A DNA stretch of 64,000 nt from Alphaproteobacteria bacterium. Its GTDB lineage: Bacteria > Pseudomonadota > Alphaproteobacteria > Sphingomonadales > Sphingomonadaceae. The position numbers and the translations under genes are program-made. The notes below the pieces were generated by a model. It worked only from the letters and a program-made list of their open reading frames with translations, made no database searches and was not told the origin of the DNA. The stretch lies in the NCBI GenBank assembly GCA_005883305.1, contig VBAC01000001.1, positions 2,108,001 to 2,172,000 on the forward strand, given 5' to 3'. Shown piece after piece: positions 62,660 to 64,000 of this stretch; within the stretch, counting starts at the first letter, position 1; each line of letters starts with the position of its first letter.

Positions 62660-64000
62660 ATGAGCGTCGTCACCCGCTTCGCCCCCTCGCCGACCGGCCG
62701 GCTCCACGTCGGCAACATCCGCACCGCGCTTCACAACTGGCTGTGGGCGCGAAAGGCGGGGGGCAAGTTCATCCTTCGGCTCGACGATACCGATCAGGCA
62801 CGGAGCGAAGAGGCGTTCGTGGCGGCGATCCGCGAGGATCTTGCCTGGCTCGGGCTCGATCCCGACGAAGAGGACCGCCAGTCGGACCGGTTCGGCCGCT
62901 ACGAGGCCGCGCTGGAGCGATTGCACGCGGCGGGGCGGGTCTATCCGGCCTACGAGACGGCGCAGGAGCTCGAGCTCAGGCGCAAGGTCCAGCTCGGGCG
63001 AGGCCTGCCGCCGGTCTACGACCGCGCCGCGCTCGCGCTGGGCGAGGCGGACCGGGCGGGGCTCGAGGCCGAGGGACGGCGGCCGCACTGGCGGTTCAAG
63101 CTCGAGCATCAAACGCCGATCGAGTGGCACGACCTGATCCGCGGCCATCAGCATCTCGATCCCGCCCTGCTCTCGGACCCCGTGGTGCGGCGCGAGGACG
63201 GAAGCTGGCTCTACATGCTGCCCAGCGTCGTCGACGATATCGACATGGGAGTGACCCATGTCGTGCGCGGCGAGGACCATGTCACCAACACCGGCTTGCA
63301 GATCCAGATGTTCGAGGCGCTGGGCCCCGCGCCTCCCGCCTTCGCCCACGAAGCGCTGCTGGTCGGGTCCGAGGGCAAGCTTTCCAAGCGGCTCGGTTCG
63401 TTGGGCGTGGAGGCGATGAAGGAGGCGGGGATCGAGCCGCTCGCGCTTGTCGCCAAGCTGGCGCGGATCGGCACCTCGCTCCCCGTCGAGGCGGTGGCGG
63501 GGGTGGCGCCGCTGATCGAGACGTTCGACTTCGCCACCTTCGGCCGCGCGCCGGCGCGGTTCGACATGGAGGAGCTTGCCGGGCTCAACGCGCGGATCGT
63601 CCACCAGCTGCCGTTCGCGGCGGTCGCGGACCGGCTGCCCGAGGGGATGACCGAGGGCGACTGGGCGGCGATCCGGCCGAATCTGCGCAGCGTCGCGGAG
63701 GCCGCGGACTGGTGGGAAATCCTGCACGGCCATGTCGCCGCGCCCGCCGCCGAGGAAGACCGCGCCTTTCTCGCGCTCGCCGCGAGCGTCGCCGGCGAAG
63801 TCGACTGGTCGGATGCGCCCTGGGCGGCGCTCACCGCGCGGCTCAAGGCCGAGCGCAGCGGCCGGGCGCTGTTCCACCCGCTCCGGCGGGCGCTGACGGG
63901 CCGCGACAGCGGACCGGAAATGGCCGTGCTACTGCCGCTGATCGGCCGCGACGAAGCGGTCTCCCGGTTGAGAGCGGCGGGCGCCATTAATGGTATAGTA
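62660..64000 (+). CDS. gltX: glutamate-tRNA ligase (runs off the window)
   Basis: 447 codons to the window end with no stop. RFAPSPTGRLHVGNIRTALH (HIGH motif), LRLDDTDQARSEE, and EGKLSKRLGSLG (KMSKS) mark a class I glutamyl-tRNA synthetase; an anticodon-binding C-terminal domain follows. Near the edge LLPLIGRDEAVSRLRAAGA is the usual C-terminal end, so only a few codons should be missing. The ATG at 62660. Several alphaproteobacteria carry two gltX copies, so it could be either. Confidence 0.95.
   Translation, partial: MSVVTRFAPSPTGRLHVGNIRTALHNWLWARKAGGKFILRLDDTDQARSEEAFVAAIREDLAWLGLDPDEEDRQSDRFGRYEAALERLHAAGRVYPAYETAQELELRRKVQLGRGLPPVYDRAALALGEADRAGLEAEGRRPHWRFKLEHQTPIEWHDLIRGHQHLDPALLSDPVVRREDGSWLYMLPSVVDDIDMGVTHVVRGEDHVTNTGLQIQMFEALGPAPPAFAHEALLVGSEGKLSKRLGSLGVEAMKEAGIEPLALVAKLARIGTSLPVEAVAGVAPLIETFDFATFGRAPARFDMEELAGLNARIVHQLPFAAVADRLPEGMTEGDWAAIRPNLRSVAEAADWWEILHGHVAAPAAEEDRAFLALAASVAGEVDWSDAPWAALTARLKAERSGRALFHPLRRALTGRDSGPEMAVLLPLIGRDEAVSRLRAAGAINGIV

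Overview
This window looks like chromosomal DNA of an alphaproteobacterium, most likely of the order Sphingomonadales. The evidence is high GC, a two-piece (permuted) tmRNA gene with an ANDNEALAIAA tag, an alphaproteobacterial core gene complement, frequent 1-4 base stop/start overlaps (ATGA, GTGA, TGATG), and many intergenic palindromic repeats of sphingomonad style. Most genes are on the minus strand. No rRNA or tRNA gene and no CRISPR array is visible.

Layout. 1-4.1 kb: a broken acetoacetyl-CoA reductase (phaB), ferrochelatase (hemH) and a Tat-exported molybdenum hydroxylase large subunit. 4.1-8.4 kb: an NDUFS4-like complex I subunit, a Nudix hydrolase, two TPM-domain proteins with LemA, mscL, ssrA (tmRNA), a hairpin block with a three-fold repeated loop motif, and a small lipoprotein. 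8.5-13.7 kb: an accessory region, AT-richer in its 9.5-12.7 kb core, with a terminase-like double-HTH protein, a zinc-ribbon/HEPN protein, a PD-(D/E)XK nuclease-like protein and a MazEF-type toxin-antitoxin pair. The toxin-antitoxin cassette sits between two copies of the 3' end of pnp. 13.7-26.7 kb: the transcription/translation block pnp, rpsO, truB, (tdk and small genes), rbfA, infB, rnpM, nusA, rimP, all leftward and interrupted by palindromic repeats. One such palindrome lies in frame inside truB.

26.9-34.8 kb: a DUF3313-like protein, a PQQ-type sugar dehydrogenase, trmB, an AT-rich orphan gene with a long inverted repeat before it, a malonyl-CoA synthetase with an apparent CTG start, metK with a 16-bp palindromic operator, and lnt. 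35.2-46.3 kb: a PfkB-family adenosine kinase, an amino acid permease, a tightly overlapping four-gene operon (glycosyltransferase, radical SAM, polysaccharide deacetylase, methyltransferase) for an unknown product, a HIT protein, sspB, fumC, an oxidoreductase and two membrane proteins. 46.4-51.9 kb: UdgX, ergothioneine genes egtD and egtB, a PduO-type cobalamin adenosyltransferase (second apparent CTG start), gluQ and an HNH nuclease. 51.9-64 kb: zntB, galU, an LptM-like lipoprotein, argH, a TlpA-like thioredoxin, an EamA transporter, dapD, a HAD nucleotidase, a DUF4424 protein, rplT, rpmI, prs, and gltX running off the end.

The points most worth a second look are the toxin-antitoxin cassette bounded by pnp 3'-end copies, the repeated-loop RNA candidate beside ssrA, the in-frame palindrome in truB, the two CTG starts, the HEPN and PD-(D/E)XK genes, and the four-gene glycan-type operon.
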